This document shows, piece after piece, positions 20,801 to 32,479 of a stretch of DNA of 64,000 nucleotides (the first letter of the stretch is position 1; the number at the start of each line of letters is the position of its first letter). The notes beneath the pieces are model-generated. The model was not told where the DNA came from, searched no databases, and saw only the letters and a program-made list of their open reading frames with translations. Position numbers and translations under genes: made by a program. Source of the stretch: Pseudisothecium myosuroides (taxonomy: Eukaryota; Streptophyta; Bryopsida; Hypnales; Lembophyllaceae); NCBI GenBank assembly GCA_951799445.1, contig OX637296.1:2728001-2792000 (forward strand), read 5' to 3'.

Positions 20801-23800
20801 TTTCGCCAACCACAATGCATTTAGGCTGCTTGAGAAATACAACAAAACACATCTTGTGTTCGATGATGATATTCAGGTAAATGATTGATCAGTGTTTAAA
20901 GTTTTTACCGCTTACAAGGAACTCTTTTACTTGGAGGTTAGTTTTGTAGACATTTGATTTACCCAGTGAGGCGTCATGTTTTGTTTAGCACTTTTGACTG
21001 GCTCATATGGGGACGTCCTTCTATTAGATCTTTGTTTATCCATTGACCAATACATGCAGTATGCTTCACTGATTCTGATGACATAAAATGTGGCCCCATC
21101 TGAAGTATACTTTCACAACACGATCAATCAAATTTATCATTTCAAAACTGTAACAAAGTCATATACTTGCTGAATCATTGCAGCTGAAAAATTAAAGTTA
21201 AAACGGAGTGCGGCAACACCAAGATATCAGAGAATCTGAAGTAATCACGTGTGAATATGTGTTTCTTGCAGGGCACTGCTTCAGTGACTCTTGCAGGGCT
21301 ATTGGCAGCACTCCCCGTCACAGGCGGAACTCTTGCTGATCACCAGTTTCTCTTCTTTGGTGCTGGGGAGGTAATTAAAACCTTTTCATGGTCTTACATG
21401 AATGGCATTTTTATGAGTTGATTGCAGTGATTGTCGTTAAACTTCCTCTAATGTTACCAGCTTCGAGTGTATGTACTACGCTGGAGAATTTTTTAAACCG
21501 CGTTTTGTTGATCAGAGTTGTAAAACTGTGATCAAATCCAGCTTAGAGAGATGACAACTTAATGTTAATAAATTTCAGATACTTTGTTGTCATTTCAATG
21601 ACAACATAATTATAAATGCAATGTAGAATACGAGTTGAAAAGAGTGATAAAATTAAATGAAGGGTCATAGGATAAGTCTCTCAATCAATTTAACTTGAAT
21701 GTTTTTTCAATAGAATTTGACTGTTTGGACATTTTTCATGATCTTTTGGACAACAGCATAAAGATAATCGTCTCTATGATTCATGGACAGGCCTCCATTT
21801 AATCATTCTGACCATAGGGAGACCTTTCCATGAACCATCGATAGGAAAGATTTTCAATATGATGCTATCTAAAGGTTCCAAGAACAATCTAATTTTTCTA
21901 GAAGTGATGTGGACCACCTTCAAGTTCCCAGATTGTATTCAAAGATGACCTTTACATTCTCCTGCAGGCAGGAACTGGAATTGCAGAGTTGGTTGCCCAG
22001 GAAATCGCAAAACAGGTAATCAAAAACATTTAACTTTTGGGGAATCCATTCCCATTGCAAATGCTATTTATTTGAGTCAGTTTTGGTTTGATATTATTAC
22101 CAAGTTAGGGAAATGTCAAGAAATAGTGAAACTTGTCTATGTATTGAACCGTATTTAAGGCATCTGATACCCTGAATTCTTGTGATGATAATAGGGGAAA
22201 ATATCACTCGACGAAGCTCGGAAAAAGACTTGGCTTTTCGACACCCACGTAAACTGCTAATTACCTTTGTATTCCAATTTTTTGAACTATATGTTAGATA
22301 TGTTGGATTGAGTAACTAATAAATACTGAATAGATTTTGACTATTCTAGCTCAATTATAATGAACCGAGGCTGCACAAAAAATGTTCTTAACTTGGCTTT
22401 CCTACTACTTATACTGATAAAATTTTAATGTGATTTTCTTGGCAGGGATTAGTCACTAAGTCGCGCAAAGAAGACATGATGGACTACAAGTTAAATTTCG
22501 CTCATGAACACGAGCCTGTTAAGGACTTGTTGTCGGTCGTAAAGGTTTGTTGTGTTGCTCTCGTGAATCTTCTGTCCTATAGCCCAACTTTGTGTTGATC
22601 TCATCTGAAATTGACAGTGCACAACTTTTGTTACATGTTGGTAACAAAGAAAATCAAATGGGGCGTATTTATTTATAAGTTGAAATTTAAGTTCATTTCG
22701 TGTGGTTGCGGATGTGAACAGAAATTGAAGCCCTCGGTGCTGGTGGGGACTTCAACAGTTGGGGGCACCTTCACCAAGGAAGTTTTGGAGGCCCTGTGTG
22801 CGAATCATGAGGTATTGTTAGTAGCACCTTGCATCTATTTGTAAAAGCTCTCGCATAACGTTTTAATATTTCATTAAAGCAGTACACTTGCTGAAGCATT
22901 TATGTACCGTGGAGCTCACATGAAGGTCTGAGTTAATGAGGTGGATGGATGTTGGCAGACGCCTGTTGTTTTTGCGCTCTCCAACCCCACCAGGAAAGCT
23001 GAGTGCACTGCGGAAGATTGTTTCAAATACACCAAGGTAATGCAAAATTCTTCTGATAGAAAATCCTGTGGTCATCTATTTTTGAGTCCTAAACTGCTGC
23101 ACTTGTTAAAACTGAGATATCGTTTTTGTCTCTTTAAATCCAGCGTATCTACCCCTGGTAGTGCAGCTGCTTTTGATGGGTGGCATGTCTACCGAAACCC
23201 TAAATCCATGAGTGGCACCCTTCCATTGCTGCATTGTGTGATTTATTATGGGTTTTTTTTATTAGAAAGCTTTGGGTTTACGGATTTTTAACATATGTAG
23301 GACTGGGATTTTGTGGGGGATCAGTATTTCAGCTGTGGAGAGATCACTTTGGGTACAAGAGTCGAATCTTTTGAGCCAAAATTTGAGATCAATTTTTTAT
23401 CACTTTTTTGTATGATATTTTTTTTTAAATCATTCAAACTAGGAGGTTGTAGACAGCTATTGAAAGAAAAAGAGACTACCCCATTTATCCAATTTTATGT
23501 ACACCCAACTTGGTTAGTCCAACAAAGAGTCTGCGTTTATTAGTTGCTGTTGATAATAAGGTCAGTGTAGGAGGCCGGATCATGTCTCTTACATTATAGT
23601 GTTTCATGGCATATTTCCTGCTCCTCTCTCTTTGTCTTCAGATGCCTTGAACTTCTGGGGTGCTCTCATTTTATGCAGGGAAAGGCCTTGTTTGCAAGCG
23701 GCAGCCCCTTCCCTCCTGTCAAGTATGAGGGGAAGGAGTATATCATTGGAGAGGTAATCAATTCTACAAATCCCTAACATTTATGCTACATATTTTTACG

Positions 23801-25111
23801 CATTACATAAATGGCTTGTTTTTTGTTATAATAGAAAGATATATTCAATAGGAATGCATTCACCCTACACTTCACTTAATACGGTACATGGTATAATTCA
23901 AGAATGTCTATTTACGCACATTGGTTTCTGAGTGAGATGAGGTAAAGTGTACTGTTTCACTGTGTGTACTCTTGAAATGAAATTTACATATCTGTGACAT
24001 ATGTGCAGGCAAACAATTGCTACATATTTCCTGGTGTGGCCCTTGGTTGCCTTGTCGCAGGCTCCACCCGCTGCGACGATGAAATGTTCTTGAGAGCTGG
24101 TAATGTCGACAAGCAGACATCCTTGGTCATGCATGATAACATAAATCTTGTGCTAAAAATTCTTCTCTTGAATCCAGCAACAAACATGCCAAGTCTATCC
24201 TCCAAATTACGATATTTACAATATTTGCATAGATTCACAAAATTGGAACATTCAGAAAAGGACCGACTCTCAATTAGGATCCAGAACAATTTGAGATATA
24301 CTCCTGCGAAATCTTATAACGAAGTATACTTCTTATTATATAAAGATTCTAGAGCTTTGAGGTTTCAGTTGGGACAGTTTAAAACTCATCTGAGCACTTC
24401 AAAGTTGTACTTTATTCCACTGAACTTTGCTAAAATAAAAATATATGAGGTTAGTATTGTTGTTCAACAAAACTTGTTTTCCAAAGAAATGCTAATTTTT
24501 GTGGTGGTGGGAGCTGCAGCTGAAGCATTGGCAAGCACGGTGACAAAGGAGGACCTAGCGAGAAAGCAGTTGTATCCCGCTTTCCCCCAAATTCGTGACA
24601 TCTCTGCTCGGGTTGCCGCTGCTGTGGCCGACGTGGCTTATGAAAAGGGTGAGCATAATTGTTTGCAAGGGGTTGGTCAATATTAAATATTAAGTAGTCT
24701 TGAGGTCAAATGGCTATGAAATTTCTCCTATTGAGAATGAGGTGAGCCTATCTGAAGGAATTTTCGATTCAATTTTTAACTTAAACATCTCAATACATTA
24801 ACATCAAGTTCAATTACGGGTTTAGAACTTGTGAACTATAATCCAATATGTTCACAACTTGAAAGTATGAAAGTTGTCCAATGAAATGTGAACATTACAT
24901 GATACATTCGCAAGATACATTGGGAATGTGAAATCACAAAGTGTGCAATTAGAGTGGGCTTACAAAATACATCCTGTAGGCAACGCCTGAGATTGTGTGG
25001 GTTTTTGGTTGATTTGGGGCAGGTTTGGCAACCACCCTTCCGAAGCCGAAAGACATGCTTGAGCATGTGAAAGCCAGCATGTATAGTCCTGACTATCGTA
25101 AATACCGGTAG
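17830..25111 (+). CDS. NADP-dependent malic enzyme, cytosolic type
   Basis: Oxidative decarboxylation of L-malate to pyruvate and CO2 with reduction of NADP+. Predicted 559 aa, normal for plant NADP-ME without a transit peptide. Exons: 17830-17885, 18204-18324, 18644-18718, 19099-19250, 19516-19621, 19900-19965, 20109-20204, 20344-20415, 20793-20876, 21272-21370, 21968-22015, 22195-22248, 22446-22544, 22722-22811, 22959-23036, 23679-23753, 24009-24099, 24520-24648, 25023-25111. The N-terminus has the plant-type TPW and RYNKGMAF blocks. Catalytic Tyr107 lies in VYTPIEG and Lys178 in [12 protein letters not shown]. Metal-binding Glu250, Asp251 and Asp274 lie in FEDFANHN and VFDDDIQGTASV. The nucleotide fold has GAGEAGTG (306-313), and SNPT and [10 protein letters not shown] follow. 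Plant NADP-ME rather than NAD-ME is inferred from overall pattern. The start follows from TPW placement. Exon 18 could instead begin at 24514, adding two Ala. Confidence 0.93.
19251..19515. repeat. Duplicated intron: two ~134-bp units filling malic enzyme intron 4
   Basis: The 265-bp intron consists of two tandem related halves. Each has ACTTG-TAT-T-TGTCCA followed by a TGGCG-ATTAGTAGA block, then GCCAAAG/CACCAAAG-TATTCTT, ATGT-AA-CTCCT and a TTGCA/GTGCAG end. A further relative (ACCACTTGCTATCTAGGTCC, then TAGTAGAA) occurs in intron 2 at about 18424-18465. The second half provides the real acceptor. Confidence 0.75.
19839..19862. repeat. Interstitial telomere-type repeat in malic enzyme intron 5
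   Basis: TTTTAGGGTTTAGGGTTTAGGG sits about 40 bp before the exon 6 acceptor at 19900. This is the plant telomere unit TTTAGGG in three consecutive copies. Confidence 0.9.
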
Positions 25112-25751
25112 ATCCGTGGAATTATCTACAACGATCTGAGTCCAAAATGCCTCTGTAGTATTCCGCTTCCTCCGTAGCAAATTGGTATAGTTCATGTTTT
25201 GGTATGTTGTTTTGATTTCGGTGTCAATAGAAAACTAATTTGGTAGGTATAGAAAAAAGGTAAACTGGACATCACCAATGTGTGGTGGTTTGGGGAATGT
25301 ATATTTTTTGAGCCGAGGCAGCTTGACTGATTTGAGTTGCACGACAAGAGTGGACCTGCTAATCGTATGCTTCTTGCATATGTATCAAATAAAGTGCCTG
25401 CAATATCAAGGTTTTAGAAGCTACCTTTTGCAAATTATTCTAAATGGACAGTTTAATTTGTTGGGTCCTGTCTTTCGGGCAGTGCTCAAAAGCTGTAGAG
25501 TCGGAGATGTGAAGAAGTTGGAGCTTTCATGGTGTCCCTTTACCCCTGAAATTCAATGTTACAACCTTCAATTGAACTTGGTAGTGGAAAATTTGTCTTT
25601 ATTTTCATGTGTTGCCGCCTCTTAAGCATAGTGCATCTGATTAAAATCGAATGAAGTTTTCCGAAACCTTCGCACTCATGAATACAAGTGACAATAATCT
25701 TGGCAACAAAATGACAAAGGAATTTCTCACATTCATGAAAAGAAGCTACTT

Positions 25752-26375
25752 TTAACCCCTAAATGCCCAAGATTATTGCTCAAAATTGAACAAAAAGCCA
25801 ACAGTTTGATAAATTGTATCAATTTTTTTTTAATTGTAACCGTACAAATTCAAACTAGACATGTTAGAGATCACATAGGGTAAGAAAACATGACAATATC
25901 ACTTATGAATTGAAAGATTATAATGTTTGAACATGAGGGTGTTAAAACTAAGAAATTCTTTCAATCCTTTTTTCACATATCAAATCTAAAAAGTTGGTAA
26001 CCAAACAAATGAGTTTAAAGAGCCTAACATGCATAACCCCAATCAATTTATGGCTTCTCAAAATCTACTCTACAATTTTTTTAAATGAATTTCTAATGTG
26101 AATTTTTTTCCAAGATTTAGTGTATTTGAGGCTCATTTTCAAGAGCCCTCAATACTACGAAAAGTCAAGATTACAATGGGTACCCTTGCACAAAATCTTC
26201 AATAGAAAAATCATAATCCATCATTTTCAAAATCAGATTTTTGATGCTAAAACTAGACTTCAAAAAGAATTTTACAAAAATATAAACTACTAAAGATAGC
26301 AATTTGATTAGGTTCTATTTAACTTCAAAGTATTGTCAACACCAAAATTTGGTGCCTCGGGCATTTACGGGTTAA
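25752..26375. mobile_element. TTAA-flanked, piggyBac-like non-autonomous element (copy 3, best preserved)
   Basis: TTAA at 25752-25755 and 26372-26375 flank 616 bp. The left end is CCCCTAAATGCCCAAG and the right end, inverted, CCCGTAAATGCCCGAG, so 14 of 16 terminal bases match. It sits between the convergent malic enzyme and GT47 genes. The body matches 3207-3849 and 6260-7141. Sequence outside the TTAA differs between all copies, so TTAA is the duplicated target. Confidence 0.8.
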
Positions 26376-27249
26376 GAGGTTGTGTTCCTACAGCACCAGC
26401 TGGCTTTCGAAAAAGGTTTTACACAAACTTCCTCACAATAGCTTTTGTCAATGCAGAGCCTCCCCACCCACCCCTTCAGACGAGACTCCAGAGCCAACAA
26501 ATCTGCCAACAAATTCATTTGATAACGATTCTGATAACAAATGGTTACAAAATGAGAAGTTCTGCTAACCCAATCTAATCTACGCAGAGTCAACTATTAA
26601 ATTATGCCGAGTAAGACTCTCATCTAAGTATTTTACAATCTGTCTACCCAAATCTCAGCAATGAATTAACCTTTAAACCCTGCAATTCAACTCTCTTTGT
26701 TGCCCTTCCAACACTCAACTCACCAACGGACTCAAGGTACTTGAATTCCAATGCGGAAACTGAACAAACAATGGACGGTCTCTAAGCTAGAGACACCCAA
26801 ATTGCCACTTGCTTAAGATGCTCAGCAAGTGTACATCTCTTCATCAATTTTCACCTATTTTCAAAGAAACAATTTCAGAACATCATCCAAAAGTTAGAAC
26901 ATCACCATAAAACTTTTACCCAAATAACACATTCTTTGGTGCATTCAAAATCCTCTTTCACTCACCAACAAGGTCAATTAAAAAATCTGTCAATATAATA
27001 CCAAGAATTCAATTTAACAGCCTCAACGACAATTTTGGGTGACCCTACTTTGAAACAAGAAAACGAAGACCCATTGTAACTGTTTACATCCAGTATCCCA
27101 AGAACACATTCTTCGGTGCATTGGAATCCTTCACTCCCAGCAAGAACGTGAATAAACTAATTTGAACAGCAGTCCAACAACAGGAACTATGATCAGCCAC
27201 AAAATCGTTAAAATCGTTTAAAATGGTTTAGGGTTTAGGGTTTACCTTC
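26376..27249. other. 3' flank of the GT47 gene; telomere-type motif at its inner edge
   Basis: AT-rich single-copy-looking sequence that includes the probable 3' UTR of the minus-strand gene. GTTTAGGGTTTAGGGTTTA at 27226-27244 lies directly beyond the stop codon at 27250 and would fall in the 3' UTR. No independent gene is supported. Confidence 0.5.
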
Positions 27250-30200
27250 TCAAGCTCGCACTGCACCCACTGGCTTCGAATCCACGACCGGAGCAGCCAC
27301 AGCTTCTGTGATTCCATTGCTGGCGTTTTGATGCACCCGCAGTTGGAAATTGGCCATCAGCTGATCAATGGTGGTGTCGAACGCGTCCCGGAACTTCACC
27401 AGCCCTTGCGCGTACACCAGGCGCGGAATCATTTCGATGACCGTCTCTTGCAGCTGCCGCACTTGGGCGGGCGGAAGCTTGGAAAGCACTTCTTCGATCT
27501 GGACGCCGTCTAGGATGTCTTGCTTGGGAATGAAGACGGAGTAGGAGCGGTGGTCGGATGGGAAGTGCCAGCGGTATTGGAGGTACGCGCTCTTGCTCCA
27601 GAAGAAGACGGGGATGCAGCCCGCCACGAGGGCGTCGAAGATCGAGCGGCGCGTGAAGCTGTCGCCGCGCGGTTGCAAACAGAACGTCGACCTGCACAGG
27701 AAATAAATGTAAGTTAACGCGAGTCAAGGCAATGCCGGTTCTAGGGTTTAGGGTTTAGGAATGGGGAAAATTCCGAGGCAGGATACTGATGGCAATGGTT
27801 GAGAGGAAGATTCCGAGGTAGGAAGATTTTAATAGCTAGCTCTTCTTAATTGTGTTCATAAACCCCTAAAGAATCTGACTTAAAAGGTATGAATTAAACC
27901 AAGCGCATCATGTAACCTTCCATGACTAAGTGCAGTGTTCAATTTTGAGGTCCAAGACTTGGATCTTTCGACATACTTAAAACCATAGGCCAAGAAATGG
28001 AGGGCAGGTCAACCGAGCATCATCTTCAGATTCAAACTATGTGTGCAAATCTATTTTCAGAAAGGGAGGAGTTTGGTTTTTAATGTTGAAAATGCCATTT
28101 GAATTCTCATTATGTATTGCAATGGCAATCGAGGATAGAGTTTGCATACTGCAGCCTTGATTGCCATTATTTGTTCCATATTAGGACTTCCTTATTCCTG
28201 TTCTTCAATTCATGCAACAGATTGCCAAAGTAGTCATCACATCAATCGATCGACAATTAGATCCTGCGACCCGAATTCGAGCAACAGAACGTGAACAATA
28301 TGAAAGTCGAGCCTTCAAAATTTAGTAGGAAAATACTGGTTTGCGTCGCTTACCTCATGAACAGCTTGGTCGAAGCGAGCACGTCCTCCCTGCACTTCTG
28401 TCCCGAGCAATCCAGCACCGCGCATCTCTCCGCTTTCTCACACTGCTCTAACAACGCCACCCGAAAATCATTCGAAAACTTCTCCCGCTTCCCTCCCGCG
28501 AAGCTAAACAGCAGATCCCTCTTCCTCCCCCGCAGCTCATTCTGCCATTCCACCACTTCGCTATCATTCCTCGGATGAAACGCCGTCGGGTAGGGAATAG
28601 CGGTCTCAGACTCATCCCAGGGATTCCTTTCCAACGCCAGCTTCGTCACGTTCGCCATCTCCGCCATACTAATCAACCCGGAGCCCCAGCCATGGCTGCC
28701 CTTGCGACGAAAGTCCCACGTGATTCTCCCCAGAAACAGGAAATGGTCTAAACCCTGGCGACGCTTCCAATATGGACTGCGGGAGAGCCACGCCACGAGC
28801 TCCTTCCCGAGCCTGTCTCTGTCTAGGGAAGTGAACTTCTTATTTGTGACGTTGAAGAGGAAGCGGGCGACGTCGAGGCCGCCGTAGTAAGGGATGAAAA
28901 ACGCCTTCGCGAGCTCCGGGTTGCGAGTGCGGCAAGGGTGCGCGAGGATGCGCTTGTGGAAGATGACCTCGCCGTTGAATTGGTCGGTGGCGTACCAGGG
29001 GCCGGAAGAGGCGTTTTGCTGGTTCTGGAGGGGGGACGATTTGAGATGTGTCCCGAGGCCGGAATTCGAAAGTTCCGCGCAGCGGTCGCCCCAGGCGAGT
29101 AACTGAGAGCAATTCTCGAGTAATTCGGTGTTGAATTTTTTAGGTAATTTGTAGACGTACAGCAAGCCTTGTGGACATGTCGTGTTGTTGCTGGCTGTGT
29201 CCCGGAGGGTGGCATTTTGCGCTGCTGCTGATAGCGCACTTAGCGGACTCGACACCTTCTCCAACTCGACCAAGCTTGTCGAATTTCTCGCCAGAGATTC
29301 TGAGGGTTGATCCAAGCTCGAGTTCCTAGATGAGATTCCCAAGCTCGTGTTCTCCGACGAGACTTCAACCAAGCTTGAGTTCCCTGATGAGATTTCAACG
29401 AAGCTTGAGTTCCCTGATGAGATATCAGCCAAGCTTGAGTTCCCTGATGAGATATCAGCCAAGCTTGAGTTCCTTGATGAGATATCAGCCAAACTCGAGT
29501 TCCCTGATGAGATTTCAGCCAAGCTCGTGTTCCTTGGCGAGAGTTCCAAGCTCGTGCTCGTCGGCGAAATCTCCACGCTCGTGTTGCTCCTCGTCGAGAT
29601 TTCCAAGCTGGTGTTACTCCTGCCTGCATTGAAACTAGGAAGAGGTCCTCGTCGAGCTTCGAAGCTCACTTCCGAACGCGGTACGGCGACTTCGGACTCC
29701 GCCTCAGCGAGCTCATCGATTTCGGGCTCCTCCTCATCAGGCTGCTCATCGTCGAGAACAAGTGTTGATGGTCGAATTCTCGCAACAGGCGCCATGGAAT
29801 CACTCACATTCGACCTAATGCTCGCAACAGGCGCAACCAAATCACTCGCATTCGGTGTAATTCTCGCCCCTGGAGCAATGGTAGCACTCACATTCGAAGC
29901 ATGAACTCTCGCAATGACACCACTCGCATTCATCCCCTCGCGAGCCCGCAGATATCCTTCTCTACTCCTCTGCCTCAGATCGCCATAGCCAACGGTCCGG
30001 GCACGGAACCGAATACTATCTCTCTCAAGCGAGGATCTTATATTCGCAGCGAACTCTCTCCGCACTCGCCACGAAGCGCCCTTCGTCCCTCTCGCAGCTT
30101 CGAAATCACTCGCCATGGGGGCATCCCCTGTCGCCGGAAGATCACGTCCCATCTGAACCCGCTCTTGTCGTAAATCTCCCACCACACTCGAGCTGCTGCG

Positions 30201-30743
30201 CGCATCACCAATAGCTCCACCTCTTCGAAGACGACTGCGTCCCTCGCGTAATCCTGCATTGCCGCCATGACTGTTCCTGAAAACCGTAGTGGTGTTCACC
30301 TTACGAAGCGCAGGTCCTCTGGCCGTCACAAGTGAACTCGTCACTCCCCGTTTTGTTTCCCGTCTCGGTTTCCGTTTCGGTTCCCGACTTGGTTCAATCC
30401 ACTTGACGCGCAAGAGCGAGCTTCGATCGCTACACTTGATGGCGCTTCCTTTCACGGCTTCGGTAACCACTCGGCCGCTAGCATCGACGCAGTTCGGGGA
30501 AGTGGTGGAAATTCTAAACATTCGCCATAACCAGGAACCGCTGCTCACAGCGGGTGCAACTTCGTCTAGTGCGGCCGGACCATCGATTTCTTCGCGTGTG
30601 GAGCTCCAGATGAGACTCGGCGCTTTCATGAGGCACACGACGAGCACGAGCTGCAGCACGAGCACGGCCACGAGGATGACGCGGCCGCGGCTCATGAGAG
30701 CGCCGCCTCCATTCGACCCACCTCGCTTCGGCGATCCCCCCAT
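27250..30743 (-). CDS. GT47 exostosin-family glycosyltransferase, MUR3/xyloglucan galactosyltransferase-like, very long stem
   Basis: Probable Golgi type II membrane glycosyltransferase of family GT47 (MUR3/XLT2 group), acting on cell-wall polysaccharide; donor and acceptor are not readable from sequence. Two exons, 30743-28354 and 27691-27250, with the intron splitting an Arg codon (KLFM-R-STFCLQPRGDS), give 943 aa. Residues about 18-39 form a signal anchor. The catalytic domain starts near 523 (CPQGLLYVYKLPKKFN). It contains WYATDQFNGEVIFHKRI, AFFIPYYGGLDVARFL, DHFLFLGRITWDFRR, LLFSFAGGKR and the exon-2 GDSFTRRSIFDALVAGCIPV typical of the MUR3 group. MUR3 proteins are usually about 500-650 aa. 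Here the stem alone is about 480 residues, Ser/Arg-rich, with a roughly 10-residue repeat array. The two cysteines around GQKC and the C-terminal acidic-helix region are present. Intron 28353-27692 contains TTTAGGG copies. Confidence 0.9.
27741..27759. repeat. Telomere-type repeat in the GT47 intron
   Basis: CTAGGGTTTAGGGTTTAGG lies about 50 bp inside the intron from exon 2. Together with 27226-27244 it brackets the second exon. Confidence 0.85.
29265..29630 (-). repeat. 30-bp coding minisatellite encoding an N-glycosylation sequon array
   Basis: Within the GT47 stem the unit GAGTTCCCTGATGAGAT and its variants repeat about every 30 bp. On the coding strand this gives 10-residue units of the type I-S-S-G-N-S-S-L-A-D. 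I count about eleven consecutive N-S-S/N-T-S/N-S-T sequons. The central units are nearly identical and the outer ones diverged, as expected from unequal exchange. All three plus-strand frames and the alternative minus frames also stay open because of the periodicity; those are artefacts. Confidence 0.9.
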
Positions 30744-31340
30744 TACAACTCTTCACCCCAATCGACCCAAAAACAGATTGACTTCGCAAAAATTCACAAG
30801 CGCATTCTTACTTCTAAGCTACTCAATTGGATCCATTCTTCGGCATTCTCGAATCATCCCGTGCGCTACTCGTGACCGATTGTGTAGCACTCTACCGTCA
30901 GTGACGCTCAATCGCAAACAAGCTTCAAAATTTCAGAAGTGCATTCCACTTCCTAATCTATTCACTCCAGCCACTGCATTCTTCGGCCTTCTCTGATAGT
31001 TAGATACAAGATCTACTCGCGATCTCTTCTAGTACGTATTCTACCGTCAGTGACGACGATCGATCGATCGAAAACAAGCTTCAAGTAGAATTGCATTCTT
31101 CCTTGTGATCTCATCACTCTAGCAATTATTCCATTTCTGTGCTTGCCAGATACAAGATCTACTCGCGATCGATTCTAGCATACAACGGTACCGTTAGTGA
31201 ACTTTCAAATGTGGGTTTCTCTCGTTTTAAGCCTTGGGTTGAATCAAAAAAAATAAAGCTTTCGAATGTGGTCCTGGAAACTGGCGCAGGGGTGGCATTT
31301 GCAGCTGCATTTGGGGGACTGAATTGAATAATTTGGAATT
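30744..31340 (-). promoter_or_regulatory. Upstream region of the GT47 gene with a triplicated ~147-bp unit
   Basis: Three diverged tandem units can be followed upstream of the start. CTACCGTCAGTGACG occurs at about 30892 and 31041, with TACCGTTAGTGA at about 31190. GATACAAGATCTACTCGCGA occurs at 31003 and 31149. AACAAGCTTCAA occurs at about 30917 and 31074. CATTCTTC-G/C is repeated with the same spacing. The spacing is 146-149 bp. Any leader or promoter of the minus-strand gene lies in this array. Confidence 0.7.
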
Positions 31341-32298
31341 GCAGGACTGTGGCACTCAATCAGGCAGGGCAGCCCGGCCTAGCTATCTTTGGATCTTTTT
31401 CCGCAATCATTTGGATTAATCATCGTTTTCGCCAACTGGTTCAAAGCCTTTAAAAGCCCCCATTATGGGACTGGGCTCCTGTTGCAACGGTGTGTCGGGT
31501 GTGCCGCTGCAGGCCCCAGGTTGCGCATTCAATCGGCTCATCAGTGAGTGGGTGTGGAAAGGCAAGGGCAATAACTTAACAGTTCCAAGAACGGGTCCGG
31601 AGTCCGGACTTCCGCTGATCAATTCGAGGACGGTTTGGGACTTCATTGGGAGTCGTGAATCATGTGGCTTGGCACGTTGAGATTGGACTATTGGTGCAAT
31701 CAGTGAAATTAGTTAATGGGCAATAATACGTACGGAAATGCAACCAATATGCTTCGATCGAGGAATGCGTTACCGAGGAATCCGTGGCACAGGAATGCTG
31801 ACAGAATCTCTTCAAAAATTTGACCTTGTGCTCAGTCCGGAGTGCACTCAGAATGTGTTAAGCTTACCGAGGGATCAGTAGCACAGGAATGTTGACAGAA
31901 TCTCTTCAAAAAAACTGACCTTGCGCTCCGGTGTGCACTGAATATGCTTTACTCGTGGCACTGGAGCATTGATTGTAGCACACTGGGAACCCATTCAAAG
32001 AATGGCACAGTGAAAAACTTGGAATCCCAGGTGGTCAAATTAATAATAATGAGTTCAGGAGTTCATGCGGTGGACTTGATCCAAGTGAACTGGATTATTA
32101 CGGCGTACATTTTCGTTTCTGAAATGTACCCCTTGGATACAACAAGGTGGAATTGAGATGTGAGCAGTAATAGGTTGGTTCACCTTAGTGTTACTGCTCA
32201 GTTGCATTAGCCATAAGACTCATTCAAGCTAGGTTTTGAGCTAGATGAGCTAAATAGCTAAGATTGGATTATTATAATTAGTTCAAGACAGTGCGTAT

Positions 32299-32479
32299 TA
32301 TAGTAAAACCTCTCTAGAGTAGTAGGGCCAGGATTTGATTGATTATATAACACTAAAGAGGTTATTACATCAAGGAGGGTCATTTGCATTAATGCCGTTT
32401 GTATGCAGCCTAGGCTATGACCGGGCAATCAGTATTAATTTAGAGAGGTTAATTATTACTTAAAAGAAGTTCTATTGTA
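32299..32479. mobile_element. pogo-like MITE (177 bp)
   Basis: TA at 32299-32300 and 32478-32479 flank TAGTAAAACCTCTCT on the left and, inverted on the right, CAATAGAACTTCTTTTA. It belongs to the same terminal family as 6344-6583 but has a different interior. Non-coding. Confidence 0.75.

Noticed and set aside
24009..24686. 230-codon continuous frame covering malic enzyme exons 17 and 18
   Set aside because: The intron between them happens to be open. The middle part has no family similarity, whereas the spliced form restores the expected sequence.
29240..29904. Open frames on both strands across the GT47 repeat array (100-185 codons)
   Set aside because: A 30-bp period keeps several frames open at once. 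Only the minus-strand frame continuous with the catalytic domain is supported.
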